DNA of 64,000 nucleotides from Culex pipiens pallens (taxonomy: Eukaryota; Arthropoda; Insecta; Diptera; Culicidae). Positions 33,561-44,499 of this stretch are shown here, one piece after another (positions within the stretch are counted from its first letter, which is position 1; each line of letters opens with the position of its first letter). Below the pieces are notes generated by a model. The model made no database searches. It was not told the DNA's origin and saw nothing but the letters and a program-made list of their open reading frames with translations. A program made the translations under genes and the position numbers. Location of the stretch: assembly GCF_016801865.2 (NCBI RefSeq), contig NC_068938.1, positions 110,670,141-110,734,140 of the forward strand, given 5' to 3'.

Positions 33561-34008
33561 TTAAGGTTTAGGGGTCGCTGTAGAACGTTAAAGTTGGTGG
33601 AAAAAACATCTGTTTTCGTAAAAGTTGTAGTTTTGTTTTGTAAAAGGTAGTTACTTCAAACAAAATATACCCATTTTTAAATTAACTTTTTATCATTAAA
33701 AGTTAAATTTGAGTAATTTTGCCCCGTTCTACTCTATCTCATCTATTAGCAGTCCACCAACATTGTAGGACTGAAAATATAAATTGTAGGACATTTTGTC
33801 AGCTTTTCGAAAACATTTTGCAGTCGTTTTTTAATATCATTTTTTTTTTAATTTAACCTTAAGATGCCAGTTTCGCCATGTTTTCGTTTTAAAACTTGAT
33901 TTAGCATTTAAAAATAATTTTGAAATATTCATGGCAATAAGTATTTTCAATATTGTTCAAATTTCATTTTTTTAATCACAGCACAGCACGATAAAATTTC
34001 AAAATTAA

Positions 34009-34705
34009 GGGGTTACATACATGTAGAAAATCACAAAATTTCATATTTCAGAAAATACACTAAATTCACTAAAAAGATGATTTTCAATCACTCTTGAAAG
34101 TTTCATCAAGATATTTCGTGACTGAACTGAGTAAGAGACGATTTAAGTTCATAATTTTGCCATACGCAAAGCGAACTTTCAAACTTTGTGAACGTTTTTC
34201 TCTAAACACCGAGTTGATTTACGGGTGCCACGATATCTCGAGATGGGATGGACCAAATTGGCTGAAATTTTATATGAAGACTCCCAAGACATATCCCGTG
34301 TGCATGACGAAGCCCGATTTTAAAATTTTACTTTTTAAAAAAATAAAAAATCAAAAATTCACGATTTTTTATATGAAAAACATACAAATATTTTTATCTT
34401 TTTTTTAAATTAAGTTTTTGAAAATCGGCCTTTGTCATGCACACAGGACCGGTTTAACGAGTCTTCACCAAAATTTTGAGCCGATTTGGTCAAAGCAGTG
34501 TTGAGATATCGTAACACCCGTTTTTTGAAACTGCTTACTTAAAATAGGTATATCTCGGCAATAGTACATCCAAATGTCTTCATATTTGTTTTATTTATAG
34601 ATGAAAATGTATATTTTAATGCCCTGCAAAAAGATTTAAAAAAAGTTTAAATGTGTGCTCATACCAACCTCGGACATTTTTGATGATTTACATGTATGAA
34701 ACCCC
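34009..34705. mobile_element. TTAA-flanked MITE, GGGTTACATACATGTA ends (copy 2, inverted)
   Basis: TTAA lies on both sides (34005-34008 and 34706-34709) of ends GGGGTTACATACATGTAG and CATGTATGAAACCCC. TTAA targets imply the piggyBac superfamily. It is longer than copy 1 by about 200 bp and in opposite orientation, so the pair also makes a large inverted repeat (33071-34705). The plus frame 34094-34408 is not a transposase. Confidence 0.75.
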
Positions 34706-34910
34706 TTAAAGCACAAAAAAAAGTATCACAAAATGCTGCAAAATGGTTGGTTGGTAATGGAACTGTCACAAATTTGCAAAATATCTTTTTCTCCTGAATA
34801 TAAAAGAACATGAGATAGGCCTAAAATTACACTCAAATTTGCCGAAAAACCAAATCGATCGAAAGGTCCATTCTCATCGTACAATGACCTGCTGGTAACG
34901 TCATGATTTC

Positions 34911-35559
34911 GAAACTTCGAAACCCGGACACTTCATCTTGTTTCATCAATTATTTGGATATAAGTTCGCATTATGAATGTCAAAACTGTGTTATTTGATG
35001 AATTCCTACATCATCTTTCATTTAAAGTTTGTTTGAACGCTGTAGTTAATGCCAAAACAATTAAATACAATAAAATTATATGTTTACCAAAAATGCGAAA
35101 CATTTCACTTGAAATATTTCATAGGCGTTCGAAGCACCGGGAAGGCAAAGCAGAAATTTATGGTTTTGATTTCCTTAAATTCTAGCAAATTTTTATATAA
35201 ACTATCGATTGTTTTGATATAAACAGCTTATTTGAGACCTAAAGAATGCCATTCACTAACATTTCAGTCCAAATTTGTGCGATTCATAAGTGAAATCGAG
35301 TGTCCGGAATTTGAAGCAAAAGTGTCCGGATTTCGAATCAGCTTTTATCAGTGTCCGGGATTCGAAGCACAACAAGTCATTTTAATTTTAAAATTCTGAT
35401 GAAAAATTGTTAGAAGAGACATATTTTGCATGCATTTTCTTGAAACTGACTGTTTATACTACATCTTGATGATATTTCTACATTTCCAACTTATTACATG
35501 TTTTTTTGCCAGCTAAAACAAAAATGATATGCTACTAAGTGTCCGGATTTCGAAACGTT
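34911..35559. mobile_element. GTGTCCGG-motif TIR element
   Basis: The left end (TTCGAAACCCGGACACTT at about 34916-34933) and right end (AAGTGTCCGGATTTCGAA at about 35537-35554) are inverted repeats. Three further copies of GTGTCCGGNNTTYGAA lie inside at about 35300, 35322 and 35351. No transposase frame. TSD not resolved. Confidence 0.6.
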
Positions 35560-35789
35560 ATATTAAGTATTTTACATTACATATATATTTTTGTTTCGAA
35601 AAAATCAAAATATTTTTGATGACCCGAAATAAAGATATAAAAAAATCACGAAAATTTTCCTTTTAAAAATGATTACACTTAACATTCATTAAACAACTTT
35701 GAAAATTATTTGCAACATTATTCAATTCCAAAACTTTTTTAAAAAGTCATCTTTCTTGTTAAGGCCAATATATCAGATTAGTGTTTTCC

Positions 35790-36720
35790 CATGCAGATGA
35801 AAGCCAGTTCATCTGATATTTCAGACAAAGTCTCAGAATCTAGCCTTCAGCAGAATCTTAATTCGTTTATAAAAAAAAACACAACTCTTCTCAGGCCTAT
35901 CGTATCACGATCAGATCAGCGAGAACCTATTCAGTCAACAAGGCAGAGCGCAAGAGTGTTGTGCGGTTATCCCATTACCTCTTCTCTACGACTAGAGCTG
36001 GCTGTGCTGGTGAGTGAAGAGTTTCTGGTTTTTCCAGTTTCCTCCAGCTCTGTTTTTATCTCGACGTATACGAACATTTGATATCTTGTAATGTGGCCCG
36101 GCACGTCGATCATGATCTTGACTTTCTTGCGCCTTTGCTTCCTCTCTAGTGTGTTGTTTAGGTGGAAGCTTCGTATTCTTCGTCGTTCGGAGCAGCAATC
36201 AGCAATCAAAACCCCAAAAACCGGTTCCACGTTCTGCAGTAGAATCAAGTCAAACCTATTCGTATTGGTGTTGCGGCGCACAGAAAGTTTTTCTCTCTAT
36301 TCAACAGGTTCTAGCGAAGCGACCACACCCTGCACTCCCCTCCCAACACGCAGCATTCGATTTTAATCATCTTCTCGTTTATCATATCGCCTTGGAATAA
36401 CAAAAAAAAAACACCTCCCTCTCCTTGGCGGACGCAAACAACACAACAACTCCAAGAACTCGTTTGAAGATGTACCTTGGGCGCGGACTTCGCAGAGTCA
36501 GCAGGAGCTGCTATAGACATAATTAGAAAGGCCATGATAGCCGCGGCCTCGGTGGGGTCTTTGCAACATTTGCTGGGTGCATAGATCGAATAAGGCGTTT
36601 TGCGAGAACAGGTTGAATTGAAACTGTATATCATAAAATCTCTTTGTTCTTTAGGATCGGCGAACCTGTTCGTAATGGAAGCGAATTGTAATCGAAACCA
36701 TGAGCAGTTTGGCTGGTTAG
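35790..36720. other. GC-richer unique island
   Basis: Frames of 60-107 aa overlap on both strands with no known motifs. An A-run (36397-36406) interrupts them. There are no copies elsewhere in the window. Possible regulatory or exon DNA. Confidence 0.25.
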
Positions 36721-37193
36721 ACCTTTATTTTTTGAACAGGAGCAAAACTATGTATTTGATATCTTGAGGATAAGACTGCTCATTTATGAGAATTATTTGT
36801 TTATGTGTTAAAAGGTTTTGAATGGAGAATATCTTAGTAAGAATCGAGTTAATTCAATTCAGATCGTTATTTTGTTTTTAGCAAATTGTCACTTTTTGAC
36901 TAACATAGTAATCAATTATACACGAAGTAATCCAATATGACGCTTGAAATTAAAGAGTCGCTCACCTGGAAAAGATGAAAGAGAAAAAATATCATTAGTA
37001 CAAAATTGTTTATGGGTTATGATGAATACATAGTAAAAGAAAAACGAACATAAAATCTCTTTGAACATTCAAAAGAATATCAATGAACAAACCATATTTT
37101 TGTGGAATGCTCTGTTACTTTCACCACACGACTGACGATGAATTAAATTTGCAGGATTCATAAGATTCATAAGTCAGGGTTGCCAGATCATCA
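36721..37193. other. AT-rich stretch, no feature seen
   Basis: No repeat or frame recognised. Confidence 0.3.
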
Positions 37194-37195
37194 TA

Positions 37196-38238
37196 TACAG
37201 CAATTCCCCACGAAAACAACATGATTCGAAAAAAAAGTTCTCCGATCGGGCTCAAAATTTTCTGGGGGATCCTTGGCCGAAATAATTAGACCCGTATTTT
37301 TTTGTTTGGCCATTAGGGTGACCTACGCCGTTTTAGGGTGGTTCGAAAAATGGCAATTTTCGTCGATTTTCGCAAAAGCCACTTTTTTCAAAAAATCATA
37401 TCTCCGCGCCATTTCATCCGATTTTAGCTGTCCTAGACGCAAAAGAAAGGTGATTAGTTTGGCTATTTGGGAAAAATAATAAGAAGTTTCAAAAATCTAG
37501 CTTAACATTTGAAAAGGTCGTATGAAAACTTAAAATGCTGTTTTGAAGGTCTCGGGACCAAAGAGCCTATGTCTGAAAATATTTTTATCGGATTCCTCGG
37601 AAAATTTCACATAACATATCAAAAAATGGTGAAGTTATGTTTTCAATTCTCTGAGATACGATTTTTTGAAAATAAAAACTTGGTTTTTCGACGCGCCACG
37701 CGCAAAAATGGGAAAATGACGAAAACGGGAAAAAATCGACTTTTTCACTAAAACTGCGATAACTTTAAAATTTCAGCGATGACCTATAGATGTTATGGTA
37801 CCAAAATTTTCGTAATTAAAAGACGCAACTTCCGAGGAATCCGATAAAAATATTTTCAGACATAGGCTCTTTGGTCCCGAGACCTTCAAAACAGCATTTT
37901 AAGTTTTCATACGACCTTTTCAAATGTTAAGCTAGATTTTTGAAACTTCTTATTATTTTTCCCAAATAGCCAAACTAATCACCTTTCTTTTGCGTCTAGG
38001 ACAGCTAAAATCGGATGAAATGGCGCGGAGATATGATTTTTTGAAAAAAGTGGCTTTTGCGAAAATCGACGAAAATTGCCATTTTTCGAACCACTCTAAC
38101 ACGGCGTAGGTCACCCTAATGGCCAAACAAAAAAAAATACGGGTCTAATTATTTCGGCCAAGGATCCCCCAGAAAAATTTTGAGCCCGATCGGAGAACTT
38201 TTTTTCGAATCATGTTGTTTTCGTGGGGAATTGCTGTA
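37196..38238. mobile_element. Foldback element, TACAGCAATTCCCC termini, TA TSD
   Basis: TACAGCAATTCCCCACG at the left and CGTGGGGAATTGCTGTA at the right are exact complements, with TA on each side (37194-37195, 38239-38240). Arms of roughly 500 bp are near-identical around a centre close to 37720. The block TCGATTTTCGCAAAAGCCAC and its complement, and the AGCCTATGTCTGAAAATATT block, mark the arms. No transposase frame. A one-armed relative is at 46751-47200 and a 35-bp piece at 16035. Confidence 0.85.
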
Positions 38239-38240
38239 TA

Positions 38241-38640
38241 TTTATGACTAAAACAAAAATCTGATAAATCTTATCCAACCAAACCAGATCCAATCTTTAG
38301 TAATCATCCAGGAAAATGCTGGATAGATCTTCCTTTCAATTGCCAGCCCCACTGCGTAAATTTAACCGCAGAGACGATTCGTTTAATTGGATTGAGGACT
38401 GACAAAAAAGTCTTTCAAAAGTGTGTCAAACAATGTACAACTAAAATGGATCCGGAAGTAATTTCAATAAAAATTTTCAGAGTTTCCTGTTCTTGAATAT
38501 GTCTCCTTCATTTGAAAATTGGTTTAAAATAGTAATATGTATAATAAATCCATTGTTTAAACATCAGAGTAACACATTTTTAACAACAAAAGAATAGCTA
38601 TTCCATTCATCTCAATACAGTCCCATACACAAAACCTACA
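38241..38640. other. AT-rich stretch, no feature seen
   Basis: No repeat or frame recognised. Confidence 0.3.
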
Positions 38641-39430
38641 CAATCGATCAATATCCAGCCTGCGCAGTTGTTCCAGGGTGCATGTGTCTCGAGAGAGCGC
38701 AGGAAAATTTTACTAACAGATTTTCCCCCTTTGTTTCGCATACTGCGAGTGAGAGTGCGTTTTACTAATAACTATAATTAAAATTCCATTGCGGGTTAGG
38801 GAGTGCGAGAGTTAAAACTGGAGCTTGGCCCTCACACCCAGCATGCACACAATGCAACCACGATTAATGATGGTAATTTTGCTTAAAATGCAAAGAATAT
38901 AGTTTTAGTTTTTCGCTAGAGAAAAGCCTCGAAATCAAACACGCTCTCCAGACAAATTCCTTCCTCTAATCCGTTCAACCTACGTCGCATATGTTCGCGA
39001 CACGTGTTTCTAATACGATTGCGCTGATCCTCCCTGCAATCGCGATTAGAAGCTCTCTATCGCGGGAGGATGTTGAAACACAAGGCGACTGCCGTTATTG
39101 TCAGTTTAGCCGTAATCAGCACTTATTAGCTCCCGTAGCGTTGCTAGTTGTTGCTGGCCCGGGCTGTTTCCCGCCTAATCAGTAGACATTGTGTATTCCA
39201 GTAGTTTAGACTCGTATACGAACACTGGTGAGCGTTCATACTTGACGAAACCGAGTGCCCGAGCTATCAAAACAGCGAAATCTAATAAACATCGAAACTC
39301 GTGTGGCATTTTATGGCGATGTCGTCGTAGCTGTGGTGGTGCTAGTGGCCTGTGTAAACAACAAATTGTAGTTTTGCAACATTGTTGCGAATAAACTTCC
39401 TACCTACAATCACCGTATCGATTGAATAAA
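38641..39430. other. GC-richer unique island
   Basis: Non-repetitive DNA with short frames only. GAGAGAGCG (38692) and GAGTGAGAGTGCG (38748) are GAGA-like. AAATAAAG-type signals are absent. Possible regulatory DNA. Confidence 0.25.
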
Positions 39431-39639
39431 TTACCGACACGACACGGCATGAAATTGTGATTCGTAGCAGCAAATCTGCTCAGAACAGCAATGTATGAGG
39501 CAGAACTAAGTGAATCTTGAGGTAGTACGTCTAAATGGGTGATGAATGTGAGACTATTTCAGTTCTAATGCGTAATTAGACTACATTAGCCTTGTTTGCC
39601 AAAAGGCCTATCAGCATTAAATCACAGTCCCGATTCAAT

Positions 39640-40880
39640 TCTTTAGGATCTCTGAAAATAGTGTAATCGCACCTAAGAGATCTGGACGAGCCATGCAAAT
39701 TTGGGCTTTAATAGCATCAAACTTCATAAATTAAATTGGCTACAACCAGGATTGGTGGGGAGACCTCAGGGATGTTCCAATGAAGAGCCATTAACTAAGC
39801 TTTGCTTGAAGACGATGATTTTAGAGGATTGTAAAATGGATTTCGTCATGTTTATACGATGATCATCAAAGTCCAAGTTGCGTTGGAATTGAGAATTGGG
39901 AGTTGAACCAATTCTACTTGAACCAGATTCTCAACCCCATGACAGCCGTCCATTGCCGGCTGGTTTCTTTCACCACAGCCCACCAGGAACAAGGATCGGG
40001 GATTTGGATGCTTCACTTTTTCAAAAGGTTAGGGGAAAATCTCCACTTTATGTTCCGATGAAGAGCAATTATCGGTAACAAAGTTGCGAATTTCGATATC
40101 TTTTTCAGCGACTCTGACTTCGGCTGGCATCGGCTCCAACAAGAAATCCAAAAAAGAAAACTCTACAATTTTTTAAATTGATCGACTCCGCATCCGGATC
40201 CTCCAAAAGGATCGACTCCGCAGTCTTGAACTGAACCGTACCAGTTTAACTAATTTTGGTATCAAACTTCTTGATTTTCGATACTGGTCAGGAATCGATA
40301 ACCATTTCGATAGAAGTGGAATCAATTTAGAAAATCAGTACAATTGGCATCAAACACCTTCGTTATATATATAAAAAAAAAAAAAAAAAAAAAAGGCAAA
40401 TATATAAATTGCCTTTTCTACGAAATTGGCCAAAACCCGGAATAGTCTCCAGAAGTCCCAGAAGTTTTCTGACTAACCTTTGTGCTTTTGTCTTAACTAG
40501 AGAGAAATACCAGCTAGCCTGACAATCAAGAGAGCACAGAGGCATCGATTCAACTGAAATCCGGAATGGCCCAATTGCCACCCGGGATGTTCCAACGCGG
40601 ATTGATCTTGAATTTTGAAACTGGACATTACATTTCTAGCTAATTGTCCACAATCCGGAATAGCTGGGAACCCTCGGGGATATTCACAGATCCATAAGAA
40701 TATGGGCTTTATTGGTATCAAACTTTATGATTATGAGGTTTATGGGTATGAATAATGTTAAAGACATTCCAATGGTATAAGCCACGACCCGGAATAGCCA
40801 AGAGCCCCCGGAGATGTTCCGGAAAGGCGGTGCTGATCCCGAACTTTAGTGTCATTCAAGATTTTGAACTTCACGAGGCG
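39640..40880. repeat. Degenerate tandem units with CCGGAATAG...GGGATGTTCC core
   Basis: Four related cores are visible at about 39742-39785, 40430-40465, 40650-40690 and 40786-40825. Each has the form A-C-CCGGAATAG, then GGGA-CCC or GAGCCCCC, then GG-GATGTTCC. A companion string (GGGCTTTAATAGCATCAAAC at 39703, GGGCTTTATTGGTATCAAAC at 40704) precedes two of them. The array is heavily decayed and broken by other repeats, including an A-run at 40374-40394. Confidence 0.5.
39840..40056 (-). repeat. Interspersed repeat family (copy 3)
   Basis: The reverse strand (GTGGAGATTTTCCCCTAACC, GGCAATGGACGGCTGTCATG, TTGGACTTTGATGATCATCG) matches 3183-3390 in order. It lies inside the degenerate tandem region. 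Confidence 0.6.
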
Positions 40881-41289
40881 AGAATTTCACATCAAGTGAT
40901 CGATATTCTTAGGCATTTATTGATCATAAATATGGTGAATATGGACAAAAAAGCAATTAAGTTAAGCGAGATAAAGAAGAAGATGGCGTAGAATTTCCCC
41001 TCCAAATTATGAGAGTGGCTGAATAACTGGAGAAACGGTTAAAAGAATATTTGCTCTGGAGAAATAAATAAGAAATTATTACATGTGAAATCGTATCGTG
41101 TTCAATAACTCTTTCAATCAGCCATAATTTCATTTTAAAGCCCCCCAAAGAGAAAACAAGAAACCTGTGCAACCCTTGTAAGAAAATGCCAAAGTAGCAC
41201 TTTCTACTGGTTTTGGCGCGCAAAATGAGTCACGATTTAGAAGTTCCCAAAAAAAAAACACGATATTACAATCGGTTATCCTATCCTGC
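40881..41289. other. AT-rich stretch, no feature seen
   Basis: Nothing recognised. Confidence 0.3.
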
Positions 41290-42190
41290 ACCTAAGGGTT
41301 CAATGCGGACCATGTTTCTAATACGTGCATTGTGCTGCTGCGATACTTATAGGTTTGTGGCACTCTGAAATTAGTCCCACACCGGTCATGATTTGCTCCA
41401 ATGGTCGATTCTATTGCTCTTTGTAGCGACGACGACCAGCAGCAACAACGTGTTGGCGCAGTTCTGACAAAATGCCATGTTCCGCACAACGCTGGAAGCG
41501 CTCTACAGCTGAAACCGTGGCACATACAACGACTTGGTTACGACGATGGTTGCGGGGAGATCTCACGAACCTGAACCACAAGGTATGACCAAAGGTTCCA
41601 ATTCTTGGAAACGAGTAGGCTCCCCTAGGAGAGATGAGGGCCATCTTGATCCGCCGAAACGAAACCAACAGCAAAACATTGAGGACTCTCCTTGTGAGTT
41701 GTGTTTTATCGTTTGAAAAGAGCATTGGGAACATCCCCCGGAGGAGCAGCAGCAGCGAATAATGTCGTGATCATCGCAAAGGGCAGCACCACCAGCAATC
41801 AACCGCCTTTGTTTTTGCTCCTTAATGTACCACCACACCATATCTTGTGTGTTACTCTCTTTGAACTGCTGCACGTTGCACGCTGCAGACAGACTTCGCT
41901 GGCTAGGCCATAACCATTTGAGAGGGGAGGGAGGGAGGAGGCGGTACTTTACTCCCGCAATCATGCTGCTCGGCGTGAAGTGCATCAACGTGCTGCAGCA
42001 ACTCCCAGAGAGAGAAAAAAAACAAGAAGTAGCACATGAATTTCCCGCAGCGACCGGGATTTTTCCTCGCTTTTCCCGTTTCGCGTTTGTTGTTGCATTG
42101 TGCCGATTTCCCAGTCAGTTGAAAAAAATAGACCGACACAGCAGCAGCGGCAGCACTTGTGCAAAGTGATTATTGTAAATCTTTATTGAG
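41290..42190. other. GC-richer unique island
   Basis: CAG-rich spots (GAGGAGCAGCAGCAGCG at about 41741, CAGCAGCAGCGGCAGC at about 42140) lie in otherwise unique DNA. Frames of 60-141 aa overlap in both strands with no family features. The 41563-41988 minus frame (141 aa) is the longest; unidentified. Confidence 0.25.
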
Positions 42191-42514
42191 CAAAGTGATG
42201 CACACCACACACGCATTCAGAAAGCTACTGAAGACGGTTATGTTACTCTAAGAGAAAAAGTAGAACACTGCAGTGAATTTCAATTTCACTCAGTATTACA
42301 ATGCATCGATGCTATGTCCTGGGGTAAATCACATAAAATATTTTTTATTAGACTAGTAATCGATTCCTAATTAAGTGAAATTTGGCCTTGTTTTGCGCTA
42401 CGGATTTTTTTTTTATATTCCGTTGTTGCCCTGGGTTTGACAACTGACAATCAAGGAATCTAAAGTAAAACGAGAACAATCTAGAATATTCTTAAGAACT
42501 ACAACTAATATTCA

Positions 42515-42963
42515 GGAGGTTATTTTTAGCAACTTTTGTTCTACGATAAACTTACTTCTCTTGTTTTATTTTAAGTATTTTAATTTTCATTTATCTTGTT
42601 TAGTTTGTGATTGTTTATGATACTACCACCTCCTATCGTTACCTTTTGCCTATCTTGTTTTTTCATGTTTTACAGTAATTACAAGTAGAACAAAACCATT
42701 ATCATAAAAATTGTAAAAAACAATACTTAGAGGCATAGTCTGGTACACTACAAATATTACTGCATAATTAGTTTTACATAATATAGAAGAAATTTAAGTA
42801 AGTAACACAGCCAAAGTTGACCCCAGAAAAAAAAACATTGGCAAAGTCACATTACACAAGTCACACTTCCAACCTTAGAATATTTTTAAATGTTAAGAGT
42901 TCATTTCAAATGCAAAAATTCGTTGAAAAATTGATTTTTGACGAATTTTTAGATCAAAGCCCG
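42515..42963. repeat. Fragment of the CCCTCTAC (TTAA) MITE family
   Basis: AGCAACTTTTGTTCTACGAT, TATCTTGTTTAGTTTGTGAT, ACAGCCAAAGTTGACCC and TTTTTAGATCAAAGCCCG run in the same order as in the intact element at 57779-58347. The right end is lost where GGGACC-type sequence begins (42966). Confidence 0.65.
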
Positions 42964-42965
42964 CC

Positions 42966-43080
42966 AATTGTCCACGCTCCATACAACAAAAGATTTGTTT
43001 TGTATGGAAATTGTTCACCAGGGGGGAGGGGTGGTGTCTTAGATTTCAAAATAGTGTCCACGTGGTTTATGGATGGACCC
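42966..43080. repeat. GGGACC palindromic MITE (partial copy)
   Basis: The right end GTCCACGTGGTTTATGGATG, GACCC is intact, with the internal TTGTATGGAAATTGTTCACC block. The left terminus is missing. Confidence 0.6.
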
Positions 43081-43448
43081 AAGGGGACGGAAACTAGAAA
43101 CAAAATTTGCAATTGCCTTATGACTTGTTGAAGGAATAGTGAATTTTGGAATAAGTTGAATTTCAACCAACTTTTCAACATGATTTTTATGTAAAATCGA
43201 ATTTGCAATCGAAAAGTACTTTTACTTTATTTTTATTATTAAGGAGCACCATGAAGTTCAATTTGAAGAAAATAACAAGTATTTTCGTCTTAACACATTA
43301 AAGATTATTCCAGCAACTTAAATATAAAGAATTTAAGCTTTTAAAGTGTCACTCAAATATCGAATGCCGATATCCAGCCATGGTTCGATTTTCAAGATCT
43401 TACAAGAGTTTCATTTAAAAAAGTCCCATAAACACAGGGAATCGCATA

Positions 43449-43651
43449 CACAGTAAAAAATTGTGTAAATTTACAAGGTGTGATTTTGGAAGGTTGAATT
43501 TTACCTCTTTTATGATGTAATTTTACTTCAATTTAGATTGAAAAGGTGACATTACATCAGAAAAGTGGTAAAATAACACATTTTCAGAGGTAAAATTACA
43601 CATTCTTTCTGACATAAAAGATGTAATACTACCATGATTTTTATTACTGTG
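43449..43651. mobile_element. TA-flanked MITE, CACAGTAAAAA termini
   Basis: The left end TA|CACAGTAAAAAATTGTGTAA and right end TTTTTATTACTGTG|TA are inverted repeats with TA duplications (43447-43448, 43652-43653). Internal (G/A)TAAAATTACA and TGTAATTTTAC strings repeat in both directions. A related but incomplete stretch lies at 58733-58852. Likely Tc1/mariner-type, non-autonomous. Confidence 0.7.
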
Positions 43652-43653
43652 TA

Positions 43654-44299
43654 CCTTATACTGCCCATGTTTGCACAAATGTGATTTTCTAGAACAAAGC
43701 AATGGATACATTTGTTTTTTTTTTCTAAAAGAAATCACGATTTTGAAACAAACTGCATCAATAACACAAAACTGGTGAAAATTCAAATGGAAAAAGCGAA
43801 CAAGGAAAGTATAGAACCTTCAAGAAAAACTCTACAAATAAGCAATTCATGAAATTTTCTGGTCTCTTTAAAAAATTTTTTTAACACTAATCAAGTCCAT
43901 ATTTTGGTAAGGTTAAAATTCAATATTAAGCCTAAATATCTACTTTAATGAATTATTCAGCACCGTTATTTTGGTCCGCCTTTTCGTCACTTTAAAAAAG
44001 ACAGGAAAAGTAAGCATTTTAAGCAGAATAAAAAAAGCTTTTTTAAAGTCATGCGCAGTCTTTGGAAAAATTGATCAGCATTTCCGAAATAAGCTATAAT
44101 TTTTGTACGGTCCTCACAAGCGTTTTCTAATCGTCATCTTAAAAAATATTATTATTTTAATTCAGTCCTAGACAAATTTAAATTAACTTGGCTTGAGATA
44201 CTCAAATTGGCTACCAATCTGATTCAAACTAGGGATTCAAGCTACGTATACTTATACTACCAATTTTATGCCCTATCTGAGACAAAATAAAAATTAGTT
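43654..44299. other. AT-rich stretch, no feature seen
   Basis: Probably includes decayed interior of the MITE ending at 44479, but nothing firm. Confidence 0.25.
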
Positions 44300-44479
44300 A
44301 TTTTTTTGACTTCAAATATCACCACATAAACAAGTCAAATGAACAATTCCGTAATTTTCTTAAAAAAAATCAGAGTTCTTTTTTAATGCTTTTTTGAAGT
44401 TCAAAAAAAGGATGAAAAATTTTTTTTCTCGAATTTACAGATTAAAGCCCGTCTAGAAGCAGAGTTGGGTTGCAGAGGG
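44300..44479. repeat. Right end of a CCCTCTAC (TTAA) MITE
   Basis: TTAAAGCCCGTCTAGAAGCA and GAGTTGGGTTGCAGAGGG followed by TTAA (44480-44483) match the right end of 57779-58347. The left end was not found. Confidence 0.6.
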
Positions 44480-44499
44480 TTAACGTTATTCATAGAACA

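Noticed and set aside
40374..40394. A21 run as a retroposon tail
   Set aside because: No TSD or recognisable element body on either side; preceded by a (TA)n tract, so a simple repeat is more likely.
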